Shown here: positions 32,824-40,234 of the stretch, in pieces
Layout of the letters: each line of letters begins with the position of its first letter
Position numbering within the stretch: the first letter of the stretch is position 1
NCBI GenBank assembly: GCA_030526515.1
Contig: JAUNCQ010000008.1
Coordinates: 1-55,491 of the forward strand
Source: Coriobacteriia bacterium
GTDB taxonomy: Bacteria; Actinomycetota; Coriobacteriia; Coriobacteriales; Eggerthellaceae
Direction: 5' to 3'
Length of the DNA stretch: 55,491 nucleotides
Made by a program: the position numbers and the translations under genes
Notes under the pieces: model-generated
What the model saw: the letters and a program-made list of their open reading frames with translations, nothing else
Databases searched by the model: none
Told to the model about the DNA's origin: nothing

Positions 32824-32856
32824 GGAGGGGGCGGAAGCAACGCTTTCGCCCCCTCC
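32824..32856 (-). terminator. terminator after the radical SAM gene
   Basis: A 15-bp stem (one G-T pair) is formed by 32824-32838 and 32842-32856 around AAC. On the minus strand it is followed by TTGCGTTTGC. It lies 70 bases past the stop of the radical SAM gene and ends the second respiratory locus. Confidence 0.75.
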
Positions 32857-32925
32857 CGGGAAACATATGTAGTCGCGAGCTCAACGCTCGCTCACGCGGC
32901 GCGCCCGGCGCCGCGGCCGGCACTC

Positions 32926-34266
32926 TTAGCGCAGGGACTCCTTCAGCCACGGCGGATACACGCGGCGGCCGCAGTCGTCAGTCAGGTGATACGAGCAGAA
33001 CGGGATGGCCTCGCCGGACGGCACGGTCACCATCATGGAGCATTCGCGCATGCGCTCCATGTCCATGCTGACGGCGTCCATGTAGTTCATGATGATCACG
33101 CTCAGGCCGGTCTTGACCTCCACGCCCTTCTTGCACAGGATGTCCAGGAACACGGAGCCCTGGGGGCTGTCGGGGCTGTAGCCCTCGGCGTACTCCTCGA
33201 AGGTCATGCGCTTGGTGGCCGGGTAGAAGCCGGACTTATGCTCGGCGCTTTCGTCCTTCACCAGGAAGACGCCCTGGTCGCACAGGGGGTGGCTGCAACC
33301 CAGCGGCCAGATGTCGTAGGGATCCAGCAGGCCGTCGGACTGCTTGGCCAGCTCGAAGATGACGTCGCCGGAGCTCATGGGGATGGCGCGCTCGGCGTCG
33401 AAGCGGCCGGACGTGAACGCCGGCTGCAGAGCCAGGCCCGCCACCACGTCGGAGTTCTCCAGGGCAAAGCGGAGCAGGTCGCCCAGCTGGCCGTCGTTCA
33501 GGCCGGCCACAACCGCCACGGAAAGCACCACCTGGATGCCCACCTCGCGACAGCGCTCGATGGCCTTCAGCTTGGTCTTCAGGATGTCGCGGCCGCAGGT
33601 GGTCTCGTACACGTTGCCGGTCAGGCCGTCGAAGGACAGGTAGACGCCGGTCAGGCCGTGGCCCACCAGGTCCTCCAGGTAGCCTTCGTTGTTGGCGATC
33701 ACCAGGCCGTTGGTGTTGACCTCGATGCCCCAGAAGCCCTTTTCGCGACCCAGCAGGATGATGTCCTTCAGGTCCTTGCGGGTGGTGGGCTCGCCGCCGG
33801 TCAGCTGCACGGCGCCGTCGGTGCCCACAGCGTTGGCGATGGTGTCGTACATGGCGCCGATCTCGTCCATGGTGGGGTCGTCTTCCCCGCCCACGGCGCT
33901 GGCGAAGCACACCGGGCAGCGCAGGTTGCAGTTGCGGGTGACCTCGATCTCCAGCAGGGTGCCGCGGCGCTTATGGCGATGGCACGTGCCGCAGCCCTTC
34001 GGGCACGGGCCCGTGGGGTCGCAGGTGTTCTGCGGAGCCGTGCGCGGGAACGCCTCGGAGCGCAGCCACTGGTAGTGCTCGGCGTCAGGCCACATGCGGG
34101 TGACCAGGCGGCCGTGCTCCGGGCAGGTGCGGTCCATCCAGACGATGCCGTCGGCGTCAGCGTAGACCTCGGCCTCGTATTCGTTCAGGCACGTGGGGCA
34201 CAGGGCGCCGGTCACGTGCAGGTGCTTGCAGCCCTCGGGGGTGCTCAGCTTCTTTTCGTCCGCCAT
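32926..34266 (-). CDS. radical SAM enzyme, COG1964 type
   Basis: The 446-residue protein has the radical SAM cluster motif CNLRCPVC near residue 113, LTGGEPTTRKDL, and the conserved N-terminal zinc or Fe site (CPTCLNEYEAEV, then DRTCPEHG) typical of the COG1964/MJ0619-like group. Known members of that group include methylase-like and lipid-coupling (Tes-type) enzymes, but many are uncharacterised. A Cys-rich stretch (CDPTGPCPKGCGTC) may bind a further cluster. It is the last gene of the operon and follows the DUF2064 gene by 3 bases. A maturation or product-modifying role for the MopB enzymes upstream is possible. Confidence 0.85.
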   Translation of the reverse strand: MADEKKLSTPEGCKHLHVTGALCPTCLNEYEAEVYADADGIVWMDRTCPEHGRLVTRMWPDAEHYQWLRSEAFPRTAPQNTCDPTGPCPKGCGTCHRHKRRGTLLEIEVTRNCNLRCPVCFASAVGGEDDPTMDEIGAMYDTIANAVGTDGAVQLTGGEPTTRKDLKDIILLGREKGFWGIEVNTNGLVIANNEGYLEDLVGHGLTGVYLSFDGLTGNVYETTCGRDILKTKLKAIERCREVGIQVVLSVAVVAGLNDGQLGDLLRFALENSDVVAGLALQPAFTSGRFDAERAIPMSSGDVIFELAKQSDGLLDPYDIWPLGCSHPLCDQGVFLVKDESAEHKSGFYPATKRMTFEEYAEGYSPDSPQGSVFLDILCKKGVEVKTGLSVIIMNYMDAVSMDMERMRECSMMVTVPSGEAIPFCSYHLTDDCGRRVYPPWLKESLR

Positions 34267-34269
34267 GGC

Positions 34270-35139
34270 TTATTCCACTTCGTCGATGTACTGACGGGGG
34301 TCGTGCTCGTCATTGGGCGGGGTGGTCACGCGCAGGCCCATGAGCTCGCACCACTTCAGGACGCGGCGCGGAGCGTACAGGTCAGGCTGGAACTTGGCAG
34401 CCTCGGCAATGGCCTTCATGCAGCTCATGGCGTGGGCCAGGTCGGTTGCCTCGTCGATGTCCGCCACGGGGCTGAAGTAGGCGCTGGGGATGTTTTCGGC
34501 CTGGATCTTCTCAATGTAGCCGTCCAGTGCGGGGCGGCCGTCCATGTTGTAGTAGATGCCGGTGTGGTCGATGGGCGTGTTGTAGCTGAAGCCCACCAGA
34601 GAGGTGCCGCACTCCTGGCACGGTGCCTGGACGAAGCCCGGGGTGCCCTGGGACTGGAAGTAGTCCAGCCAGGCGAAGGACTGGGTGATGTGGCTCTTCG
34701 GCATGGTGGGGATGTCGCCGCCCACGGAAACGATGGACTCGTAGCCCATGTCGAAGATCTGCTGGAAGGCGTTGTTGAAGTGCTCGTCGAACGTGGCGCC
34801 CTTGTCCACCAGGTAGTGGATCTCCATGGGCCACTGGCCCAGGTCCTCGAAGGTCTTGCGCATGAGCTCTGCGTTTTCCGCCGGGGTGGTGGAGATGAAG
34901 AAGTCGTACGTGATCTTGTCAGCGGTCGGGTCCTCGGCCACCAGAGCGTCGTTTTCGGCCTGCAGCTGCATCAGGGCGTGCATGGAGCCCTCGCACACGT
35001 CGAACAGGCACATCTTGAAGAACTCGGCTGCCTGCTCGTCGCTCAGGAAACCGCCGAACTTGCGGGTCAGGCGGGTCTTGACCTTGCCGGGCTGCGGGGC
35101 CTTGCTGAAGATCAACAGGGCATGCTTCTTTTCTGCCAT
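34270..35139 (-). CDS. DUF2064 (TIGR04282-type) glycosyl/nucleotidyltransferase-like protein
   Basis: The 289-residue protein starts LLIFSKAPQPGKVKTRLTRK, the diagnostic nucleotide-binding loop of DUF2064/TIGR04282 proteins, and has the SVGGDIPTMPKSH metal-site segment. The family has the GT-A fold shared by glycosyltransferases and MobA/CofC-type nucleotidyltransferases and is often found with radical SAM genes. It sits between a MopB gene and the radical SAM gene. Its substrate, and whether it acts on the molybdopterin cofactor or on a separate small molecule, is unknown. Confidence 0.85.
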   Translation of the reverse strand: MAEKKHALLIFSKAPQPGKVKTRLTRKFGGFLSDEQAAEFFKMCLFDVCEGSMHALMQLQAENDALVAEDPTADKITYDFFISTTPAENAELMRKTFEDLGQWPMEIHYLVDKGATFDEHFNNAFQQIFDMGYESIVSVGGDIPTMPKSHITQSFAWLDYFQSQGTPGFVQAPCQECGTSLVGFSYNTPIDHTGIYYNMDGRPALDGYIEKIQAENIPSAYFSPVADIDEATDLAHAMSCMKAIAEAAKFQPDLYAPRRVLKWCELMGLRVTTPPNDEHDPRQYIDEVE

Positions 35140-35173
35140 TGTCTATCCTTTCAGATTGAGAATCCTCAATATT

Positions 35174-37543
35174 TTACTCGTTTACGACCGTCCACAGAGC
35201 CTTGCGCTCGACAACGTTGTGCTTGCCGTAGCTCAGCGGCTCGTCGGACTTCCATACCACGCAATCGATAGCATTGTAGTACCAAGTGCCGATCATAGGC
35301 TCGCCGTTGGAGGTGTTGCAGCTGGTCAGGCAGTTGATGTTGCTTTCCCAGATGCCGCCGAACTCCGGCGCGCCGGGGGTCATCTCCGGATGCCACCAGC
35401 CGTAGTCCGCGCTCACCACGCCGTCGCGCATCTTGCGGGTCTTCAGGACGAAACGTGCCTGGCCCTTGTCGGTTGCCAGCACCACCACGTCGCCGTCCGC
35501 AAAGCCGTGCTCCGCAGCGGTGGCCGGGCTCATCTCGGCCTCCGGCACCGCGCACTTCTGACGGAAGTCGTCGAAGTTCATGTACATGGACGCGTTGTAC
35601 GGCTGCTTGCGGGCTCCGGTGATCAGCTCAAGGTGGGCGCCCTTTTCCCGCAGCTCCTCCGAGCACAGGGAAATGGTCTCCCGCTGGACGGGCACGCGCT
35701 CGCCACCCAGATGGGCAATGGCCTCGCTGGCCAGCTCGATCTTGCCGGTGGTGGTGGCGAAACCCTGGGGCTTGCCGTCCGGGCCGGGGATCAGGTGCTT
35801 CTCATACGGCGGCGTCTCGTGGTACAGGCCGAACACGCAGAAGTCCTCCCAGTCCATGCCGGTGGGCTCCAGCGTTGCGGCGCAGGCCTCGGTGAAGGTC
35901 TCCCACGGCCAATGCTCCTCCTGACCCAGGCGCAGGCCCAGCTCACGGAACACGTCGTAGTCGGCGCGACGCTCGTAGTACGGATTCACCGCCATGGGGC
36001 CGCCGTAGACCATGTTTGCCACGCCGCCGTGGCACTGGAACACCGGACGCTCGATGGCGCCGGCGGAGGGCAGCACGTAGTCGGCGATGCTGGCCGTGGG
36101 CGTCATGTAGTAGTCCAGCACCACGATGAGCTCCAGGCCCATGAGCGCCTTGAACATACGATGCGTGTCCGCATAGGTCAACAGCGGGTTGGTGGCCTCC
36201 ACGATCAGGGCCGTGACCTTGTACGGACCCCCGGTCTCCATGGCCTTCAGCACCAGGTCAGGCAAAGCGGACGAAAGATAGCGTCCCGGAATCCGCCGTC
36301 CCAGCTTGGTGGTCAGGGTGTCGGCATACTCGTAGCCCTGGTAGCACTGCAGCGGCGCCACGTCGGTGTTCAGGCACAGCGCGCGGTTTTCCGGGGTCAT
36401 GTGGTCGGTATACTCCAGCACCACCTCGGGGATGAAGCGGCTTTCCTCGTTCAGCGTGCAGGAACCGGGACGGTCCACGTTGCCGGTGATGGCGCGCAGG
36501 CTGCAGATGGCGCGGTGGGTGGGCAGCACGTTGCGGCCGGTCTGATCGATGCCGCGGCCGGACACCAGCGCCGACGGGCCCTCTGCGAACAGACGGGCCA
36601 CCTCGCGGATCTGATCGGCGTCAATGCCGCAGATGCGCGCCACGGTGTCCGGGTCGTAGCCGCGCACGTTTTCGACCATTTCGTCATAGCCGTGGCACCA
36701 CTGCTCCACGAACTCGTGGTCGATCAGGTCCTCCTCCACGATCACGTGCAGCAGGCCCAGGAAGAAGGCGCAGTCGGTGCCGGAGCGCAGCGGCACCCAG
36801 ATGTCCGCCACGGAAGCGGTCTGGGAGTAGATGGGGTCCACCACCACGACCTTGGTGTCCGGCGACTTGCCGAACTCGCGGATGGACTGCCAGAACAGCG
36901 AGTTGTCGGACGCGGCCGGGTTGGTACCCACGATCATGAAGCACTTGGTCAGGCCCGGCTGGGCGTCATGCTCGATGGTCCAGCCCAGGGTCAGCATGTC
37001 CGTCCACACGCGGGGGTTCCAGCAGATGGGACCGATGCCCATGTTGTTGGGCGAACCGTACAGGTTCATGAAGCGGTGCAGCGGCCAGAAGGACGTGTGC
37101 GGACCGCCGATCATGGAGCACAGGGTGCCCGGACCGTGCTGATCGCGCAGGGCGTCCAGGCGCTGGGCAATATCGTCCAGGGCCTCGTCCCACGTCACGC
37201 GCTCCCACTGGTTGGAACCGCGCTCCCCCACCCGCTTCAGCGGATGGTTCACACGGTCGGGGCTGTCCAGCACGTCCAGGTTCTTCTTCCAGCGACGGCA
37301 GCCCGCCAGCACCTTGGGGTCATAGGGGAAGCGGGTCGGGTCCGGCTGCAGGTCGACCACCTTGCCGTGGTCCACCGTGGCGCGGAAGGCGCACAGGTAA
37401 CCGCAGAAATGGCAGTTGGTGCTCTTGATCTGGCGGCCCTGCTCGTCGACCTCCACCACGAACTCGCCCGGAGCCGGGCAGTCGTGGTAGGCCTCGTCGG
37501 CCCAATCAGGGCCCATGGGCGGGTTCTTCAGATTCTCGTACAT
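35174..37543 (-). CDS. molybdopterin oxidoreductase catalytic subunit without Tat signal (second MopB)
   Basis: The 789-residue protein has an N-terminal [4Fe-4S] motif (CHFCGYLC, fourth Cys in LAGCRRWK). It then has the bis-MGD core: WERVTWDEALDDIAQRLDAL, RFMNLYGSPNN followed by PICWNPRV, whose Cys lines up with the Mo/W-ligating Cys of acetylene hydratase by my alignment from memory, VVVDPIYSQTASVADIWVPL, and RAITGNVDRPG. No signal peptide is present, so the enzyme should stay in the cytoplasm. It has no Fe-S partner of its own and follows the CCG-domain gene by 18 bases. The substrate is unknown. Confidence 0.88.
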   Translation of the reverse strand: MYENLKNPPMGPDWADEAYHDCPAPGEFVVEVDEQGRQIKSTNCHFCGYLCAFRATVDHGKVVDLQPDPTRFPYDPKVLAGCRRWKKNLDVLDSPDRVNHPLKRVGERGSNQWERVTWDEALDDIAQRLDALRDQHGPGTLCSMIGGPHTSFWPLHRFMNLYGSPNNMGIGPICWNPRVWTDMLTLGWTIEHDAQPGLTKCFMIVGTNPAASDNSLFWQSIREFGKSPDTKVVVVDPIYSQTASVADIWVPLRSGTDCAFFLGLLHVIVEEDLIDHEFVEQWCHGYDEMVENVRGYDPDTVARICGIDADQIREVARLFAEGPSALVSGRGIDQTGRNVLPTHRAICSLRAITGNVDRPGSCTLNEESRFIPEVVLEYTDHMTPENRALCLNTDVAPLQCYQGYEYADTLTTKLGRRIPGRYLSSALPDLVLKAMETGGPYKVTALIVEATNPLLTYADTHRMFKALMGLELIVVLDYYMTPTASIADYVLPSAGAIERPVFQCHGGVANMVYGGPMAVNPYYERRADYDVFRELGLRLGQEEHWPWETFTEACAATLEPTGMDWEDFCVFGLYHETPPYEKHLIPGPDGKPQGFATTTGKIELASEAIAHLGGERVPVQRETISLCSEELREKGAHLELITGARKQPYNASMYMNFDDFRQKCAVPEAEMSPATAAEHGFADGDVVVLATDKGQARFVLKTRKMRDGVVSADYGWWHPEMTPGAPEFGGIWESNINCLTSCNTSNGEPMIGTWYYNAIDCVVWKSDEPLSYGKHNVVERKALWTVVNE

Positions 37544-37561
37544 GGCGAAATTTTTCTCCCT

Positions 37562-38551
37562 CTACTTCTGGGCCAGGCCCACGAACTTGCGGCTGGACCG
37601 CTGGTCGTCGGCACCCAGGTTTTCGTCAAACAGGAAACGCAGCTTCATCAGGCCGCCGGTGGCCCGCCAGTCAATGGCCCAGCCGTACAGCAGCTCCAGG
37701 TAGTGATACGGACGCACCGCAATGTCGGTCATCTGCAGCTGGAAGCAGCAGCTGATGCACGGGGCCACCAGCGCATTGGCGCCAGCCTCCACCGCCTCGG
37801 CGCCGTTGAGCTTGGCGGCCTTGTCCGCCGCGGCGAACTTGCCGGCCGCTCGGGGCAGGGACCCGCAGCACACGGACTTCTTGCGGCAATGGGCCGGGTC
37901 CACGCACATGCCCTCCGGCATGAGGGCGCGCAGGCCGTCGGCGAACTCCCCCACCTCGCGGTCGGGACAGGAGTCGTGCACCGCAAAGACCGGGTCCAGG
38001 GCATTTTCGATGGCCGCGAAGAACTCCTCCTCGCTGGCGAACTCGTTGGCGTACCAACGGGCCTCGGCTTCGCGTCGGGCGAAAACCTCCTTGGCGGTCC
38101 GGGGCTGAACCGTGAAGCCCAGCTCGCCCAGCAGCTGGGGCAGGGCAACGATCTCCACCTCCGCCACGCGCTCGTCGCCGGCAAAGGCGTCACGCAGGGC
38201 CTTCACGCAGTTGGGGCAGGCGCACACCAGGCGCTTCACGCCCATCTGGGCAATGCGGATGCGCAGCTGCTCTTCGAAGTCGGCGCGCAGCTGATCGCCG
38301 TTGGGCTCGTAGGAAAGGATCTTGCCGCAGCACAGCAGGCTGATCCCCTCTACCGCCTGCCCTTGAAGCAATGTTTCGTAGACCGATTGCACCAAGGGCA
38401 AGCCGTAGTTCAGGAAAGAGCAACCGGGGAAGAACAGGGATTCGCAGGTCTGGGGCGCATTCGGGTTGTCCGCAACGGTGGTATCCAGCCCCGGAAACGC
38501 GCAGGTGACCTTCGTGCCAGCCAGCACGTCATCGAATTCGTAGGTTTCCAT
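37562..38551 (-). CDS. HdrB/HdrD-like CCG-domain protein
   Basis: The 329-residue protein has two cysteine-rich CCG-type modules. The first has FFPGCSFLNYG, LLCCGKIL and CACPNC. The second has DSCPDR, SVCCGSLPR and APCISCCFQL. In heterodisulfide reductase and in glycolate/lactate oxidase subunits these modules bind non-cubane or [4Fe-4S] clusters that reduce disulfides or hand electrons to quinone. The start at 38551 follows GGGGGAAGA. It lies between the NrfD gene and the second MopB gene and may link the cytoplasmic MopB to the membrane chain. It lacks the ferredoxin-type CxxCxxC domain seen in HdrD/GlpC. Confidence 0.85.
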   Translation of the reverse strand: METYEFDDVLAGTKVTCAFPGLDTTVADNPNAPQTCESLFFPGCSFLNYGLPLVQSVYETLLQGQAVEGISLLCCGKILSYEPNGDQLRADFEEQLRIRIAQMGVKRLVCACPNCVKALRDAFAGDERVAEVEIVALPQLLGELGFTVQPRTAKEVFARREAEARWYANEFASEEEFFAAIENALDPVFAVHDSCPDREVGEFADGLRALMPEGMCVDPAHCRKKSVCCGSLPRAAGKFAAADKAAKLNGAEAVEAGANALVAPCISCCFQLQMTDIAVRPYHYLELLYGWAIDWRATGGLMKLRFLFDENLGADDQRSSRKFVGLAQK

Positions 38552-38571
38552 TCTTCCCCCTTTATACATAA

Positions 38572-38619
38572 GGACGCGAACCCGGCCCCCGAAGGGGCCG
38601 AGTCCGCGTCTAGTTACGC
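38572..38619 (-). terminator. strong hairpin between nrfD-like and CCG-protein genes
   Basis: CGGCCCC and GGGGCCG close on CGAA (38583-38600), inside outer arms GGACGCG (38572-38578) and CGCGTC (near 38615). There is no U-run on the minus strand. It probably limits read-through or sets mRNA ends between the first three genes and the last four of the locus. Confidence 0.55.
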
Positions 38620-38650
38620 GTTATCGACTAGAAGTCGCACGTACGAGCTC

Positions 38651-39637
38651 TTAGTACTCGTTCTCGCCAGCGTAATCCCAGCGGGTCAGGAACTCTGCTT
38701 CGCCCTTCTTCTTCAGACGGTTGAAGTAGATGTTCTCGCCAGGAATCTCGGCACGGTCATCAGAGAAGATGCACAGTGCACGAAGCAGCAGGCCGCCGCA
38801 CAGAACCAGCACGGGAGCAACGATGTGGGTTGCAACGCCGGAACCGAAGATGTTCAGGATCTCGGGGATCACCAGACCACAGCAGATCATGCCGCCCCAG
38901 AAAGCGGGAGCATAGGAGCCATGGACCCAGCGATGAGCGACCTTGTTCTGGGTCTTGTTGCCTGCGCCCAGGAAGGACAGGATCATGACCAGCAGAATGG
39001 TGAGCTCAGCGATGACCAGAACGATGTCGGCCATGTGGACGATCTCCTTGATGGCCTCAGCAGCCAGCAGGTTCTGCATCAGACCACCGTTGGGATGAAT
39101 ACCGGCAGCCAGCATGATGCCAGCGCAAGCGGTAGACAGAGCGGAAACGGTGAACAGAGCCGGCAGTGCCGGGGTAGCCCAGAAGGAGTGAGCCTTCAGG
39201 GTGGACAGCATGACGCCGGTGTAAACCATGATGGCGAAGCCGCAGCAGCCAGCCAGGACCATCCACAGGGTAGCGGACGGACGAATGGCCTCAGCCAGGC
39301 CAGCCAGCATGTCCAGCGGAATGTAGCAGACCAGCCACAGGATTGCGGAGATCATAGCCACGGTCAGGAAGCGAGCGCCCCAGCAAATGATGGAAGTGCT
39401 CTTCAGGAACACGCCCAGGAAGGCGAAGGGCTGACCCAGCTCGAAGACCAGGAAGAAGCAGCCCAGGCCCAGACAGCCAACGGCAACCAGCATGGGCAGC
39501 CACAGGGTCTCAACCACGGCGGTGACGCCGGGGAACATGAACAGGCTGAAGATCATGGACAGGAACATGATGCCGCCGCCCAGACCACCCAGGAACAGGT
39601 AGACGTAAATCGGCAATTCCCAATAATGATGACGCAT
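38651..39637 (-). CDS. NrfD-family membrane subunit
   Basis: The 328-residue polytopic protein starts WELPIYVYLFLGGLGGGIMF, the classic NrfD opening, and has about eight or nine helices (FFLVFELGQPFAFLG, SFWATPALPALFTVS). It overlaps the Fe-S gene by one base (TAATG). It should exchange electrons with menaquinol and pass them through the Fe-S subunit to one or both MopB proteins of this locus. Confidence 0.9.
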   Translation of the reverse strand: MRHHYWELPIYVYLFLGGLGGGIMFLSMIFSLFMFPGVTAVVETLWLPMLVAVGCLGLGCFFLVFELGQPFAFLGVFLKSTSIICWGARFLTVAMISAILWLVCYIPLDMLAGLAEAIRPSATLWMVLAGCCGFAIMVYTGVMLSTLKAHSFWATPALPALFTVSALSTACAGIMLAAGIHPNGGLMQNLLAAEAIKEIVHMADIVLVIAELTILLVMILSFLGAGNKTQNKVAHRWVHGSYAPAFWGGMICCGLVIPEILNIFGSGVATHIVAPVLVLCGGLLLRALCIFSDDRAEIPGENIYFNRLKKKGEAEFLTRWDYAGENEY

Positions 39638-40221
39638 TACAGAGCACCTCCCATATCATCGATGTAGTAGATCTGGGGCTCGGTGTTCAGGTTCTCGAAG
39701 ATACGGGTCGTCTTGACGCGATTCACGAGCTTATGAACCTCAGAGTTCGGATCGTCCAGGTCGCCGAAGACACGAGCCTTCTGATGGCAGGTGTCAACGC
39801 AGTAGGTGCTCTTCGCGTAATCGCCCTCGTACTCACGGCGGTCACGGCAGAAGGTGCACTTACGGATGAACTGATGCAGGCGAGGCTCGAACTTGGACTG
39901 GTCACGCATGCCGTAGGGGCAAGCATTCACGCAGACCTTGCAGGCCATGCACTTCTTGTACTCAATCCAAACGGTGCCGTCAGCGTCCTGCTTGGAAGCG
40001 CCGGTCGGGCAAGCGGGAACGCAAGCCGGCTTGGCGCAGTGCTGGCACAGCATGGGGGTCCAGGTGCGATGCACGTTGGGGAACTTACCCTGGGTGCCCT
40101 CGGACAGGACCGGGTTGTAAACGATATCGATAGGCAGCTGATTCCACGTACGGCAAGCAACCGTGCAGGAGTGACAGCCGATGCAGCGACGCTTATCGAT
40201 GACCATACACATACGGGCCAT
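39637..40221 (-). CDS. DmsB-like Fe-S electron-transfer subunit
   Basis: The 194-residue protein has four ferredoxin-type Cys groups: CIGCHSCTVACR, CQHCAKPACVPACP, CMACKVCVNACP and CTFCRDRREYE with CVDTC. It wires the NrfD subunit to a MopB catalytic subunit. The start follows AAGGAGGATTGAATT. It lies 13 bases after the third MopB gene and is the only Fe-S subunit in the locus, so it may serve both catalytic subunits. Confidence 0.9.
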   Translation of the reverse strand: MARMCMVIDKRRCIGCHSCTVACRTWNQLPIDIVYNPVLSEGTQGKFPNVHRTWTPMLCQHCAKPACVPACPTGASKQDADGTVWIEYKKCMACKVCVNACPYGMRDQSKFEPRLHQFIRKCTFCRDRREYEGDYAKSTYCVDTCHQKARVFGDLDDPNSEVHKLVNRVKTTRIFENLNTEPQIYYIDDMGGAL

Positions 40222-40234
40222 AATTCAATCCTCC

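Noticed and set aside
34826-39667. A 1613-codon open frame on the plus strand, and similar very long frames at 8684-12619, 25257-28235 and 40181-43360
   Set aside because: They lie antisense to well-supported genes with clear domains. Long antisense frames are a by-product of the codon bias of high-GC genes, and their translations are low-complexity and lack any domain.
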